Numbered from the stretch's first letter, positions 48,392 to 58,327 are shown. The stretch is 64,000 bases of DNA from Arthrobacter sp. FB24 (GCF_000196235.1 NC_008541.1:4588001-4652000); one strand, 5' to 3'. The notes: generated by a model from the letters alone, not told the origin. Program-made: numbers and translations.

Positions 48392-48970
48392 TTAGAAGGG
48401 AGGTTCGGAATCCGGGCCGTTGCCCCAGCCGCCGCCTGCATTGCTGACACCGGGCGTTGCCCAAGGGTCTTCCTGCGCTGCCGCGGGCTGGTTGCCGCCC
48501 CAGTTTCCGCCGGTATTGCCGCCCTGGCTTGCACCCTGGCCGCCACCGAACCCACCGCCGCTGTTGCCGCCGCCGAAGCCACCCTGACCACCCTGGCCGC
48601 CGGAGCGCTGGGTGCGGTTGACCTTGGCGTTGGCGTAGCGCAGGCTCGGGCCGATTTCATCGACTTCGAGCTCGATAACGGTGCGCTTCTCGCCTTCTTT
48701 GGTTTCGTAGGAACGGCTCTTCAAACGTCCGGAAACGATAACCCGCATACCCTTTGTGAGGGATTCTGCGACGTTTTCGGCTGCTTCACGCCAGACGGAT
48801 GCGCGGAGGAACAGGGTTTCCCCGTCCTTCCACTCGTTCGACTGGCGATCGAAGGTGCGGGGCGTAGAAGCGATGGTGAAATTCGCTACTGCCGAACCTG
48901 ACGGTGTAAACCTCAGTTCGGGGTCATTGGTGAGATTACCGATGACCGTAATAGTGGTTTCGCCTGCCAT
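48392..48970 (-). CDS. ssb: Single-stranded DNA-binding protein
   Basis: A 192-residue SSB. The OB fold (about 1-110) starts [21 protein letters not shown] and includes [23 protein letters not shown] Gly/Gln/Asn-rich linker follows, and the acidic tip DSEPPF recruits repair and replication partners. Its position between rpsF and rpsR is standard. Confidence 0.96.
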   Translation of the reverse strand: MAGETTITVIGNLTNDPELRFTPSGSAVANFTIASTPRTFDRQSNEWKDGETLFLRASVWREAAENVAESLTKGMRVIVSGRLKSRSYETKEGEKRTVIELEVDEIGPSLRYANAKVNRTQRSGGQGGQGGFGGGNSGGGFGGGQGASQGGNTGGNWGGNQPAAAQEDPWATPGVSNAGGGWGNGPDSEPPF

Positions 48971-49025
48971 CTACTGCCTCCTTGTTCGTTCCTGCGGGAT
49001 AAAGATTGAATGCACGGTGCTGAAA

Positions 49026-49331
49026 TTACTCAGCAACGACCTTCTGCTCTTCGGGGCGGGTGATCTTGGTGCGCATGATGGTCTCGTTGAGACTCAGCTG
49101 GCGGTCAAGTTCCTTGGCGGTGTCCGGCTTGGCGGTGAAGTTCACCACGGCGTAGATACCTTCAGACTTCTTCTTGATTTCGTAAGCCAGTCGACGACGG
49201 CCCCAGATGTCAACCTTTTCGATGGTTCCACCATCGTTGGTGATGACGTTCAGGAACTTCTGAAGCGACGGCTCAACGGTACGCTCTTCGACCTCGGGGT
49301 CGATGATTACCATCAATTCGTAAGGACGCAT
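49026..49331 (-). CDS. rpsF: 30S ribosomal protein bS6
   Basis: A 101-residue ribosomal protein ([40 protein letters not shown]). The ATG at 49331 has an excellent AAAGGAGGTG nine bases upstream; the earlier GTG, four codons before, is rejected. It is the first gene of the operon. Confidence 0.96.
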   Translation of the reverse strand: MRPYELMVIIDPEVEERTVEPSLQKFLNVITNDGGTIEKVDIWGRRRLAYEIKKKSEGIYAVVNFTAKPDTAKELDRQLSLNETIMRTKITRPEEQKVVAE

Positions 49332-49597
49332 ATGTGAACCCACCTCCTTTGGGCTAAGCGGTTACGGCATTTCCGTAACAGGAGGTTCATTTGCGGTGCC
49401 GTGCGCATCCGGTCCCCAAACGGAGGCAGGACGCAGCACAGACTTCAATATCTTAGTGCATTTAGGCCGGTTTCGGCGATTCGTGACCGCTTCAGGCTAG
49501 CCCCGGGTCCGCCCCGGGCGGAAACGCTCCAGGTCCCTATGTGGAAAAACAGCCCGGATCCGGGCGCGGCCTGTTTGTTTGACTAGAGTATCGACAT

Positions 49598-50266
49598 ATG
49601 GACACCAGCCCCCTGCCCGCCAGGGTGAAACGAAGCCGGCTGCGGTTTCTTGCCATGGTTATGACCGGGCTGGCGGCCGCTGCGGCCACCGGACTTTCCG
49701 GATATTGGGTGGAGGCGCCGGCCGTCGGCTGGGGCAGCGCCGCGCTGGTCTACGTGGCCTGGATCTGGCTTGTGGTGGGACGCCTCGATCCCGCCGGGAC
49801 CCGCGCCCACGCGACGTCCGAGGACCCGTCCCGCAGTACCACCGACCTGCTGATCCTGGTGGCCAACGTCGCGAGCCTGGCCGCAGTTGCAGCCGTTGTG
49901 GTGGACTCGCACAGATCCGACGGCGGCTCGCGACTGAGCGGCGGCCTCCTGGCCCTGGCGTGCGTCGCGTTGTCGTGGATCCTGGTGCAGACCCTTTTCA
50001 CCCTGCGCTACGCCGAGCTGTACTACAGTCCCGGGAAGCGCGGCGGATCGGACGCGGGCGGCATCGATTTCAACCAGGACCGGCCTCCGCAGTACACGGA
50101 CTTCGCCTACCTGGCCACGAGCCTGGGCATGACCTACCAGGTGTCCGACACCAATTTGCAGAACCACCTCATCCGAGCCGAAGCCCTCAAACACAGCCTG
50201 CTGTCCTATCTCTTCGGCACCGTCATCCTGGCCGCCACCATCAACCTGGTGATCGGGCTCGCCTAG
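49598..50266 (+). CDS. DUF1345 membrane protein
   Basis: A 222-residue protein with five to six hydrophobic helices. YYSPGKRGGSDAGGIDFNQD followed by PPQYTDFAYLATSLGMTYQVSDT is the DUF1345 signature. No function is established for the family. It is divergent from rpsF and precedes the polysaccharide locus, without evident link to either. Confidence 0.85.
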   Translation: MDTSPLPARVKRSRLRFLAMVMTGLAAAAATGLSGYWVEAPAVGWGSAALVYVAWIWLVVGRLDPAGTRAHATSEDPSRSTTDLLILVANVASLAAVAAVVVDSHRSDGGSRLSGGLLALACVALSWILVQTLFTLRYAELYYSPGKRGGSDAGGIDFNQDRPPQYTDFAYLATSLGMTYQVSDTNLQNHLIRAEALKHSLLSYLFGTVILAATINLVIGLA

Positions 50267-50557
50267 GACCCGGCTTGTTGCACCGGCGTCCTACGGGGAC
50301 GTCGTGCGAGTGGTGGAGCCCTTCACCCAAGTGGTGGATTCTCTAGTGCCGGGTAGAACCGGTCGTTATATTTGCCTCAGTTCATCACCACCGGTCCATG
50401 CATCTTCCGGCCTAAGCCGCTGGGCGCAGGATCGCGGTGTGTGGGGCATCGCCGGTGAGAAGACTGAAGCTGGGCCATGGCCAACGGCAAAATGCCGGCG
50501 GCAATGGATTGGGAACGCAGAAAGCACGGTCTCTTTCTGACAGAGGAAGGCAACCGC
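50267..50557. other. Intergenic stretch ahead of the polysaccharide locus
   Basis: About 290 bases. The reading frame of the glycosyltransferase extends back to 50477 but lacks a ribosome site there. GTGGTGGA occurs twice near 50310-50338. The region probably holds the locus promoter; no clear operator or hairpin is visible. Confidence 0.35.
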
Positions 50558-51739
50558 ATGCTTCAAACCGGCAGTCTCGACTGCAAGCCAGGGCAACAGG
50601 TTTTCGTGTATGTCCCCGGGAGCCGCTGGGAGAACGTTCAGGGAACCGACCACCGGCTGGCGGCAGCTCTGGCGAGCCAGGTAGCGGTGCTGTGGGTCGA
50701 TCCGCCGCTCCCGGTTCACCTGGCGTTCCGGCATGGGATAAACGCACTGCGCGTCCGCAACGAACTGAGCAACGTCGCACCCGGCATCACCCGCTTGCGT
50801 TCACTTTCCATCCCCGGCTTCACCCGCGCGGTCCTTGCCACTGTTGCCAAGGGCGTATTGGGGCATGCCATCAGGTCCGCTCTCCGGACCATGAAGGCTA
50901 CCCCCGTCGCCGTGATGGTCTCATCGCCCACCTCCGGTTTCCCCACCCGGCTGGCGGGCCGGAAGATCCTTTTTGTCACCGATGACTGGGTGGCCGGAGC
51001 GCCATTGATGGGCCTGTCCGGTCCGTTGGTGCGCCGTACGCTGCGCCGGAACCTCCGCGAGGCGAACATCGCCGCGGCCGTGTCCCCGCATCTGGCCGAA
51101 AACCTGGAGGCGAGCTTCCCTGACCGCCCGGCCTCCGTCGTCGTCCTGCCTAACGGCTGTGATCCCGGGAAGGACGCCCCGCTTCGCGTCGAACGCTCCG
51201 ACAACGCCGCCCTCGTGGGCCAGCTGAACGAAAGGCTGGATATGGATCTGTTGGAGGCGGTCACGGATGCGGGGGTCCCGTTGCTGGTCATCGGTCCCCG
51301 GACCGAACGCGACCCGGAGACCGGCCGGCGCCTCGACCTCTTCCTGGCTTCCGAGAACGTCACCTGGCTCGGTGAGCTTCCGACCACGGAACTGGGGCAG
51401 CACCTGGCGGCAGCGGGCGTGGGCCTGACTCCGTACGCCGACACCCCCTTCAACCGGGCGAGCTTCCCCCTAAAGACTTTGGAGTACCTTGCCGCCGGCG
51501 TACCGGTTGTCGCCACCGACCTGCCGGCCGTCCGGTGGTTGAACACGGAACTGGTGACCGTCGGCAGCGGCCGTGACGAGTTCGCAAAGCGCGTTCAGCA
51601 GGCACTGGCCGGCCCGCACGATCCCCTGGCGGAGGAACAGCGCCGTCACTTTGCGGCACTCCACACCTGGGAGGCAAGGGCCAACCAGCTCCTTGACATG
51701 GTGGGCCCGCATGGCCAGGCAGGAGGCATGGCCGCGTAG
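50558..51739 (+). CDS. Glycosyltransferase (GT4-like)
   Basis: A 393-residue GT-B enzyme. The donor-binding half contains VVLPNGCDPGKDAP, ENVTWLGELPTTELGQHLAAAGVGL and NRASFPLKTLEYLAAGVPVVATDLPA, which includes the E-x7-E-like region of GT4. The ATG at 50558 has GAGGAAGG seven bases upstream and starts MLQTGSLDCKPGQQVFV. It is the first gene of the polysaccharide locus and probably adds a sugar to a lipid-linked repeat unit. Confidence 0.82.
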   Translation: MLQTGSLDCKPGQQVFVYVPGSRWENVQGTDHRLAAALASQVAVLWVDPPLPVHLAFRHGINALRVRNELSNVAPGITRLRSLSIPGFTRAVLATVAKGVLGHAIRSALRTMKATPVAVMVSSPTSGFPTRLAGRKILFVTDDWVAGAPLMGLSGPLVRRTLRRNLREANIAAAVSPHLAENLEASFPDRPASVVVLPNGCDPGKDAPLRVERSDNAALVGQLNERLDMDLLEAVTDAGVPLLVIGPRTERDPETGRRLDLFLASENVTWLGELPTTELGQHLAAAGVGLTPYADTPFNRASFPLKTLEYLAAGVPVVATDLPAVRWLNTELVTVGSGRDEFAKRVQQALAGPHDPLAEEQRRHFAALHTWEARANQLLDMVGPHGQAGGMAA

Positions 51740-51772
51740 TGCGGCAATGACGGTTGATTGGAGTGACAAGCG

Positions 51773-53179
51773 ATGAGCGGAACCACAGCAACTCGGGCAA
51801 CAGAGTCCCGGGAGCGGAGGGAACAAGGCATGCGCGGAATCAGAACAACACGAAAATGGAAAGGCTTCCAGCAGAGGGCGAATGGCAGGCGCCGGGCCAT
51901 GAAGTCCTTGCTGACCTCAACAGCCCTGCTATCAGCCGTGGGGCTCCTCGTCACGGCATGCACGGCGCCCGATGACCGCTCCCGGATCGAGGCAGCACCC
52001 GTCGTAGCCGTTCAAGACCTGCCCAAGATCCCGTGGGAAGGCGGCCCTGACTACTGGAAGAAGTTCAGCAAGGCCGACGGCGCCGGGTGGGATGATCCGG
52101 GCTTCTTTCCGATAGCCATTTGGTACAACGGGATCAGCAGCGACGCCGAAGTCCAGTACGACAAGGATCACGGCATCAACACCTACATGGGGATGTCAGA
52201 CACCACTCCCTACTCAATATTTGAGGCCAACGGCGTCTATTGGATCGGCGGAAAACTGAACGCGACGTTCACGGAGCAGAGCCGCAACTGGGTTGGCTCT
52301 TTCCTGGACGACGAGGTGGACGGGCGGTTTACTCCGGAAGCCGGGAGGCAGCACCTGAAGGCGCTGGCTGACGGCTCACCCCAAGGGTTCTTCAAGTACG
52401 CGAATTTCACCCAAATGGTAATCAGCCATTACATGGCCGCCCCGGACGCCCAGCAATTCGTGAACAATTACACCGACGCCGTCTCGCTCGACATGTACTG
52501 GTACACGATTCCTTACTGCGGCCTGCGCCCATACACCAACGCCCACATTGTGCCTGTAACCGAGCAAAACTGCCGCACTGCCTCCAGCTACGGAAAAACA
52601 ATGAACGCCCTCCGGATCCAGGATGCCGCGGATGGAAAGCTTCAGCCGTTGTGGCAGTTCGTGGAAAACCTCAACGGCGGCCCCGGGGAAGGCCCGTTTG
52701 TGGCAAACATTTCGGCGGGCCAGCTGCAAGGAGCCGTCATGAATTCGATTATCAATGAGGCACGAGGGATCGTGTACTTCAATCAAAGCCTGAGCGGCCC
52801 CTGTGGCGGCGGAAGCGTGCTCCGGCTCTCCCAGGTCATGACCGGCTTCTGCGGAGCCGAACAGATGGAGGCCGTCAAAACCGTGAATTCCCGAATCAGG
52901 GAACTCGCGCCGGTGATAAATACGCAATCCTATGACTTTTCACTGGGAAATCAATTGGACACGATGCTGAAAATTCGCGATGGATACGCGTATATTTTTT
53001 CCATGGTGGACGGGAGTTCCACGCCGGGTAATCGGAATTTCAAGCTACCCGACGGCATCAAAACGAACCAGGCAGAAGTCCTATTCGAAAACCGCACTGT
53101 CCCCGTTGACGCTGCGGGGTCTTTTTCTGACACATTCGAATCGGAATACACCTACCACATTTACAAGGTGAAGCTGTGA
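51773..53179 (+). CDS. Secreted lipoprotein, glycoside-hydrolase-like
   Basis: A 468-residue protein. A 43-residue basic leader precedes the signal peptide (RRAMKSLLTSTALLSAVGLL, lipobox VTAC near residue 63). The mature part begins like a TIM-barrel glycosidase (GFFPIAIWYNGISSDAEVQY), with acidic candidates in FLDDEVDG, SLDMYWY and WQFVENLNGG. It ends in a small beta domain (SFSDTFESEYTYHIYKV) like the sandwich that closes many GH barrels. A start at residue 44 is possible. The 3' third is clearly AT-richer than the neighbours, which suggests transfer. No exact family is recognised; a role in trimming or degrading the exported polymer is inference. Confidence 0.65.
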   Translation: MSGTTATRATESRERREQGMRGIRTTRKWKGFQQRANGRRRAMKSLLTSTALLSAVGLLVTACTAPDDRSRIEAAPVVAVQDLPKIPWEGGPDYWKKFSKADGAGWDDPGFFPIAIWYNGISSDAEVQYDKDHGINTYMGMSDTTPYSIFEANGVYWIGGKLNATFTEQSRNWVGSFLDDEVDGRFTPEAGRQHLKALADGSPQGFFKYANFTQMVISHYMAAPDAQQFVNNYTDAVSLDMYWYTIPYCGLRPYTNAHIVPVTEQNCRTASSYGKTMNALRIQDAADGKLQPLWQFVENLNGGPGEGPFVANISAGQLQGAVMNSIINEARGIVYFNQSLSGPCGGGSVLRLSQVMTGFCGAEQMEAVKTVNSRIRELAPVINTQSYDFSLGNQLDTMLKIRDGYAYIFSMVDGSSTPGNRNFKLPDGIKTNQAEVLFENRTVPVDAAGSFSDTFESEYTYHIYKVKL

Positions 53180-54048
53180 GCGCGCCCGCCGACCACGTTC
53201 TGCTTACCAGGTTCAATCTGCCATCGAGGGGCGCCGAGAGCAGGATAAGGGCCAAGGATGGATGGCTGAAGACCCGCCTGGGGCTCTTCGAAAGCTACTG
53301 CCTGCCCTCAGTCCGGTGCCAGTCGAACCAGAACTTCCATTGGATTATCTACTTCGACCCGCAAAGTCCCGCGTGGCTCAGGGAACGCATTGCAGAGCTC
53401 AACCAGGACGCGCTCTTCACGCCCATCTTTCGCGCCGAAGTGAGCAGCGCGGAGCTACTGCAAGACCTGCATGCCGTCACCGGGGCCAGGCACAACGAAC
53501 TCCTCACCACAAACCTGGACAACGATGACGGACTGGCCAGCGACTTCGTGGAGCGCCTCCAGGCGGCCGGCCATAGTGGTACCCGCACCGCGATCTACCT
53601 CGTCAATGGCCTCATTCGCTGCGGCAGCGGACTTTATCTGAGAACAGACCGGGCGAACGCCTTTTGCTCAGTCAGGGAAGACTGGGCGGCGGCCCGCACC
53701 TGCTGGTCGGACTGGCACAATCTCCTCGGACGCTCCATGAGCGTCAAGGAACTGGCCGGAGACCCGGCCTGGCTCCAATTGGTCCACGATTCGAACGTCA
53801 GCAACAGAATCCGCGGCAGGCGGGTTTCTCCGGAACCGTACCGCGTTGCCTTCGGCGGGTTGCTGGACGGCGTGCCCGATCTCAGCGCCATCGAGGAGTT
53901 CAAGGATCTGGCGGTGGGCAGGCCGCGGCGATTCGTCAAGGAATCCGGCCGTTTGCTGGTGAAAAAGATCGCCTTGAATGTCCTGGGCAAAGAGGGACTG
54001 GACCAACTCAAGTCGGGCTGGGCGCTTCGCCCGGTGCATCGAAGATAA
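53176..54048 (+). CDS. Putative rhamnosyltransferase-type glycosyltransferase
   Basis: A 290-residue protein resembling the putative rhamnosyl transferase family PF11316. It has HVLLTRFNLPSRG at the start, FHWIIYFDPQSPAWLRERI, and the DxD-like TTNLDNDDGLASDF. The GTG start overlaps the lipoprotein stop by four bases, so the two are coupled. It probably acts in the cytoplasm on the repeat unit of the locus. Confidence 0.75.
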   Translation: MSAPADHVLLTRFNLPSRGAESRIRAKDGWLKTRLGLFESYCLPSVRCQSNQNFHWIIYFDPQSPAWLRERIAELNQDALFTPIFRAEVSSAELLQDLHAVTGARHNELLTTNLDNDDGLASDFVERLQAAGHSGTRTAIYLVNGLIRCGSGLYLRTDRANAFCSVREDWAAARTCWSDWHNLLGRSMSVKELAGDPAWLQLVHDSNVSNRIRGRRVSPEPYRVAFGGLLDGVPDLSAIEEFKDLAVGRPRRFVKESGRLLVKKIALNVLGKEGLDQLKSGWALRPVHRR

Positions 54049-54109
54049 GGGGAAGCTGCGATGAGAGGCTGCGAGGCGCTCCAAGAACTGTTGAGGCGGG
54101 GGATATCCT

Positions 54110-54889
54110 GTGTTCTTACGTGACCTGTACGCCAGCGCAAGGCGTCGCTGGTACTTTGTGCTCGCCGGGCTGCTGATCACGGCGGGAATGTCCTTCTGGG
54201 TGTTCCGTGTGGCGCCCGTGACTTATGAAGCGACCGCAAATGTGGCCCTTATACCCCCGCCAACAGCCGTCATATCGGGAGACAACCCGTTCTTGTACAT
54301 GGGTGGCCTTGACCAAGCCATGGGGGTGCTCACGGTCAAACTGAATTCGGACTCCGTGCGCGGTCCCATTGAGGAAGCCTATCCGGGCGCGGAGTATTCC
54401 ACCGAGCGTGACGCCACAACCAGCGGTCCTATCGTGCGGGTGAAGGTCGCGGGAGACTCCTCCGAAACAACCTTGGAGGCCCTGAACCGCGTGCTGGACG
54501 CCATGCCCGTGACCATGACGTCGCTCCAGGACGAACTGTCCCTGCCGCAGGCATCCCGCATCTCCTTGCTGACCCTCGGTGTGGACAAAGACACGACACT
54601 CGTGGGCGAGGCCCGGACCCGGTCCCTGCTGGTGGTTGCGGCGCTCGGTCTGGCGGGCACGCTGCTGCTGACGGGGCTGGCAGACAAGAGGCTGATCAAG
54701 CGGCGCGGCAGGAAGCATAGTGGGGCTGCCACCTCGCCCGCCGATGACTTTCCCGTTGAGGAGACGGGACTGTCACGGCGGAACCGTGCGGACCGCATGC
54801 CTTTGCCTTCCGGATCATATGCCGGCACCACTCCGTCGGCCGAGCCTTTACCTGAACCGTACGTGCCCGTTGCCGATCTGCGACGGTAA
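54110..54889 (+). CDS. Wzz-like chain-length/co-polymerase membrane protein (1)
   Basis: A 259-residue protein with a transmembrane helix near each end of the core (about 13-33 and 165-190) and an extracytoplasmic domain between, the Wzz topology. The start SARRRWYFVLAGLLITAGM and VTYEATANVALIPP are typical. The cytoplasmic tail is basic then proline-rich and carries no tyrosine cluster or kinase domain. The GTG start follows GGGGGAT. It directly precedes the polymerase gene by three bases. Confidence 0.75.
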   Translation: MFLRDLYASARRRWYFVLAGLLITAGMSFWVFRVAPVTYEATANVALIPPPTAVISGDNPFLYMGGLDQAMGVLTVKLNSDSVRGPIEEAYPGAEYSTERDATTSGPIVRVKVAGDSSETTLEALNRVLDAMPVTMTSLQDELSLPQASRISLLTLGVDKDTTLVGEARTRSLLVVAALGLAGTLLLTGLADKRLIKRRGRKHSGAATSPADDFPVEETGLSRRNRADRMPLPSGSYAGTTPSAEPLPEPYVPVADLRR

Positions 54890-54892
54890 TGC

Positions 54893-56215
54893 ATGTTTAC
54901 CAACAGCGGCCCCCGGCAGCAGGTAGTTCTTCCAGGCCTGGAGCGAAGACCTCCCGGGCCGGATGCGGCGACCGTCCTGGCGGTCTACCTGTTGCTCCTT
55001 CTGGCCATCCCGTCCAACAGGAGCGTAGCGGCACTCGGCGGCGCGGGCGCTCCGGCGGCCCTCTTCGCGCTCGTCGCGTTGCTGTGGTGGTGCTGGTACC
55101 ACGTTCAACGCCCGACGCCGTCGCTCGCCCGGGACTCCCAACCAATCCGGATGGCCTTACTGGTCTTTGTGGCGGCAGCGCTGGCCAGCTACGCTGCCGG
55201 CGCGGCGCGGGCACTCCCGCCGGCTGAGGTCAACGCACTGAATCTGGGACTGCTCCGGGTGGCAGCCTGCGCCGGAATACTCCTGCTGGCGACGGACGGA
55301 ATCCCCAACCGGGAACGGCTGATTAAGCTGCTGCGCTGGCTCTGCCTTCTGGGGGGAATGTTTGCAGCCCTCGGCCTGCTTCAGTTTTTCACCGGTCAGT
55401 CATTTGTCGAAAAACTCAGCATTCCGGGCCTGGCCGTTTCTGACTTCGGCGCCCTCCAGGACCGCGGCGGCTTCAACAGGTCCATCGCCACGGCCCGCAA
55501 CCCGCTGGAGTACGCCTTCGTACTTGCCATGGTCCTTCCCCTCGCTTTGACGTTGGCCCTGTACGACACGGGCTCCCGTCTTCTGTTGCGCTGGTTCCCC
55601 GTCGGAACCATCACCGTGGCTGCGCTTTTGTCCGTATCCAGGTCTGCGATCATCGGCGTTCTCGTGGCCGTGGTGATTCTCCTGCCTTCGTGGAGTCCGG
55701 CTGTGCGGCGGCGGGCAGGACTGGCGGCGGTGGCGCTGGTAGGCGTTGTCTGGGTGATGGTGCCGGGCATGGTGGGCACCATCAAGGGCCTGTTTGGCGG
55801 CCAGGATCCGAGTCTGAAATCTCGGACTGACAGCTACGATGTTGTCTCCAGCTTCGTGGAAATGAATCCGCTCCTGGGACGCGGCTTTGGGACGTTCCTG
55901 CCGGATTACCGCATTCTCGACAACCAGTACCTGGTCACACTCATCGACATGGGCATCCTTGGGCTGATCGCCCTGTGCGCCGTTCCCGCAGTAGGGTTCG
56001 TCGTCGTCATCAGGGCACGCCGACACTACGCAGAGCCGCTGCTGGCCAACCTCGGCCCGGCTCTGGCAGCTTCCCTGGCGGCCGGCGCCGTGCTCACCGG
56101 GTTCTTCGATGCATTGTCCTTCCCCCAGGCCGCCGGGATGCTGTTTTTCGTGGCCGGACTGTGCGGGGCCTACTGGCGGATGAAGGATTCGCAGGGAACG
56201 GAGCGCTATGCCTAG
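54893..56215 (+). CDS. O-antigen ligase/polymerase-type membrane protein (Wzy-like)
   Basis: A 440-residue protein with about 11 helices. The large external loop contains SKSRTDSYDVVSS-type sequence and NPLLGRGFGTFLPD, the Wzy_C signature; ARNPLEYAFVLAMVLPL resembles other ligase-type loops. It probably joins repeat units into a polymer at the outer face of the membrane. It overlaps the next gene by eight bases. Confidence 0.82.
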   Translation: MFTNSGPRQQVVLPGLERRPPGPDAATVLAVYLLLLLAIPSNRSVAALGGAGAPAALFALVALLWWCWYHVQRPTPSLARDSQPIRMALLVFVAAALASYAAGAARALPPAEVNALNLGLLRVAACAGILLLATDGIPNRERLIKLLRWLCLLGGMFAALGLLQFFTGQSFVEKLSIPGLAVSDFGALQDRGGFNRSIATARNPLEYAFVLAMVLPLALTLALYDTGSRLLLRWFPVGTITVAALLSVSRSAIIGVLVAVVILLPSWSPAVRRRAGLAAVALVGVVWVMVPGMVGTIKGLFGGQDPSLKSRTDSYDVVSSFVEMNPLLGRGFGTFLPDYRILDNQYLVTLIDMGILGLIALCAVPAVGFVVVIRARRHYAEPLLANLGPALAASLAAGAVLTGFFDALSFPQAAGMLFFVAGLCGAYWRMKDSQGTERYA

Positions 56216-56921
56216 CCCCGGACCCCAACACCGGCTGCGCATGCACGCCGTCCTTCGGCGCTGGTATGTGGTCCTGGCCGTGATGGCTCTGATGGTTCCG
56301 GCCGTTTTGCAGGCAGCCGGGGCCACCGGCGTCTACTGGAGCAAGGTCGACGTGGTGTTCTACCCTCCCAGCGGCGCGGCAGCGGGAAATCCCCTGCGGG
56401 CCGATTCGCAGGCCACCATCCACTATGCCGCGATGGTGGAGCGACTGGTGAACGGAGAGCGCGGCGACGCCGAACCCGGGACTACCAGTGCCGATCTGTA
56501 CGGCACCGGCCTACGGAACGGTTACTCCGTCTACGTTCCCAGTTCCGGCGGCCAGTGGCAGAACTCATTCGACCGCTCGGCCATCACCGTGGAAGTGGTG
56601 GCAGAGACAAGGGACGAGGTGAGCAGGGTGCTCACGGGGATCGTGGACAGGATTGAAACAACGGCAGCGGAACGGCAGGAAGCCATGGGAGTGATTCCGC
56701 GGTCCTTCATCACCACGAGCCTTTCGCCCGGCACTCCGGAAATCAGCTACCAGGCGGCCAAACCCGTTTACGCCGCCAGTGCGCTGGCTGTACTCGCCGT
56801 TGGGTTGTCCATAGCCGCGGCAGGTTTTGTGGACCGGCTGACGCTGCGTGCCGCAGGCCGGCGCGCCCAACTCCGCCCCCGTGCCCCCACCGCCAGGGAC
56901 CGCACCGAAGTCCGCTCCTGA
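56208..56921 (+). CDS. Wzz-like chain-length/co-polymerase membrane protein (2)
   Basis: A 237-residue protein with helices near residues 20-40 and 185-210. The external part begins YWSKVDVVFYPPSG. The order of features parallels the protein at 54110, so the two Wzz-like genes bracket the polymerase gene. No autophosphorylating kinase domain is attached. A heteromeric chain-length regulator is plausible. Confidence 0.7.
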   Translation: MPSPGPQHRLRMHAVLRRWYVVLAVMALMVPAVLQAAGATGVYWSKVDVVFYPPSGAAAGNPLRADSQATIHYAAMVERLVNGERGDAEPGTTSADLYGTGLRNGYSVYVPSSGGQWQNSFDRSAITVEVVAETRDEVSRVLTGIVDRIETTAAERQEAMGVIPRSFITTSLSPGTPEISYQAAKPVYAASALAVLAVGLSIAAAGFVDRLTLRAAGRRAQLRPRAPTARDRTEVRS

Positions 56922-56935
56922 ATCCTGCGCCCCCG

Positions 56936-58279
56936 CTAAGCCGCCGTCCGGAAGAACAATTCCGTCACACGGGCCAGCCGGAACGGGTCTTCCACGCCGC
57001 AGAGTTCACGGGCGGAGTGCATGGACAGCAACGGCACGCCCACGTCCACGGTCCTGATGCCCAGCCGCGTCGCCGTCAGCGGTCCGATGGTGGACCCGCA
57101 CGGCATCACGTTGTTCGAGACGAACTCCTGGTACGGGACCCCCGCGTCGGCGCACAGCCGCGCCCAGAAGGCGGCACCCGGGCCGTCGGTCGCGTAGCGC
57201 TGGTTGGCGTTGATCTTAAGCAACGGGCCGCCGTTGAGCACCGGCCGGTTGACCGGGTCATGGCGCTCCGCGTAGTTCGGGTGCACCGCGTGGCCGGCAT
57301 CGGCCGACACGCAGAACGACGCCGCCAGGGCCTGCCGGCGCTGGCTGACCGACGCTCCGAGGCCGTCCGAGATACGCACCAAAACGTCCTCGAGGAGCGG
57401 TCCGCAGGCCCCCGACCGCGAATTGGAGCCGATCTCCTCGTGATCGAACGCCGCCAGCACCGCGATGGGCCCCCCGTCCGGATGGTTCCCGGCTTCGGCG
57501 TGGGCGATGAGCGCGGCCAGTCCCGCATGGGTGGCGGACAGGTTGTCCAGCCGTCCGGAGGCAAAGAACTCACCCCTGGCCCCGAAAACCGCGGCCGGCT
57601 GCGTGTCCGCCACGACTACGTCGTACCCGCCGATCTGTGCGGGATCCACCGGCGCCAAGCCGGGCGCCGCTGCAGTGGCCCGTTCCGCCAGCAGCGCGAG
57701 GAGGTCCTCAGCTCCCGGATCGCCGAGCCCAAAGACGGGATTCATGTGCTGCTGCTTGTCCAGCGCCAGGCCCTCATTGACCGCGCGGTCCAGGTGGATG
57801 GCGAGCTGCGGGAACCTCAGCAGCGGCCCCGTGGCGGTCAGGCACTGCTTACCGTCCAGCATCACCAGCCGGCCGGCCAGCTGCAGTTCCCGGTCCAGCC
57901 AGGAATTGAGCAGGGGGCCGCCGTAGACTTCCACACCGGCCTGCAGCCAGCCGAATTTTCCCGTGGTGGGCTTGGGCTTGAGTTTGAACGACGGCGAATC
58001 GGTGTGGGCCCCGAGGATGTTGAAGCCGGTGGTCGGGCCGGCATTCTTCGGCGTCAACCATGCGATCAGGGCGCCGTCGCGGACCACATAGAACCGCCCT
58101 GCCGCGCCGCCATCCGTGCCACCGCCGGCCGGCCACGCCGCCAGTTCGTCCAGGCCGGTGAAGCCCGCCCGGTCCAGCCGGCTCGCGGCTTCCTGTACTG
58201 CGTGAAAGCTCGACGGCGAGGCGCTGACGTACGCGCCGAGGTCCTGGATGTGGTGTGCGGCAGTGGCGTGGGAAGGCAT
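56936..58279 (-). CDS. apeB: M18-family aminopeptidase
   Basis: A 447-residue zinc peptidase of the M18 family, which removes acidic or neutral N-terminal residues in the cytoplasm. The metal and catalytic motifs are GAHTDSPSFKLKP, AFDHEEIGSNS and the C-terminal PLLSMHSARELCG. HAVHPNYAERHDP fits the family. It is convergent with the polysaccharide locus, with only 14 bases between the stops. Confidence 0.9.
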   Translation of the reverse strand: MPSHATAAHHIQDLGAYVSASPSSFHAVQEAASRLDRAGFTGLDELAAWPAGGGTDGGAAGRFYVVRDGALIAWLTPKNAGPTTGFNILGAHTDSPSFKLKPKPTTGKFGWLQAGVEVYGGPLLNSWLDRELQLAGRLVMLDGKQCLTATGPLLRFPQLAIHLDRAVNEGLALDKQQHMNPVFGLGDPGAEDLLALLAERATAAAPGLAPVDPAQIGGYDVVVADTQPAAVFGARGEFFASGRLDNLSATHAGLAALIAHAEAGNHPDGGPIAVLAAFDHEEIGSNSRSGACGPLLEDVLVRISDGLGASVSQRRQALAASFCVSADAGHAVHPNYAERHDPVNRPVLNGGPLLKINANQRYATDGPGAAFWARLCADAGVPYQEFVSNNVMPCGSTIGPLTATRLGIRTVDVGVPLLSMHSARELCGVEDPFRLARVTELFFRTAA

Positions 58280-58327
58280 GGCTCCGAGTCTAGCCGTGAC
58301 CCGGCGGCCCGCGCCTGAGGCCCTGTC

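Noticed and set aside
48470..48620. DNA repeat array in ssb
   Set aside because: It is the Gly/Gln/Asn-rich linker typical of actinobacterial SSB.
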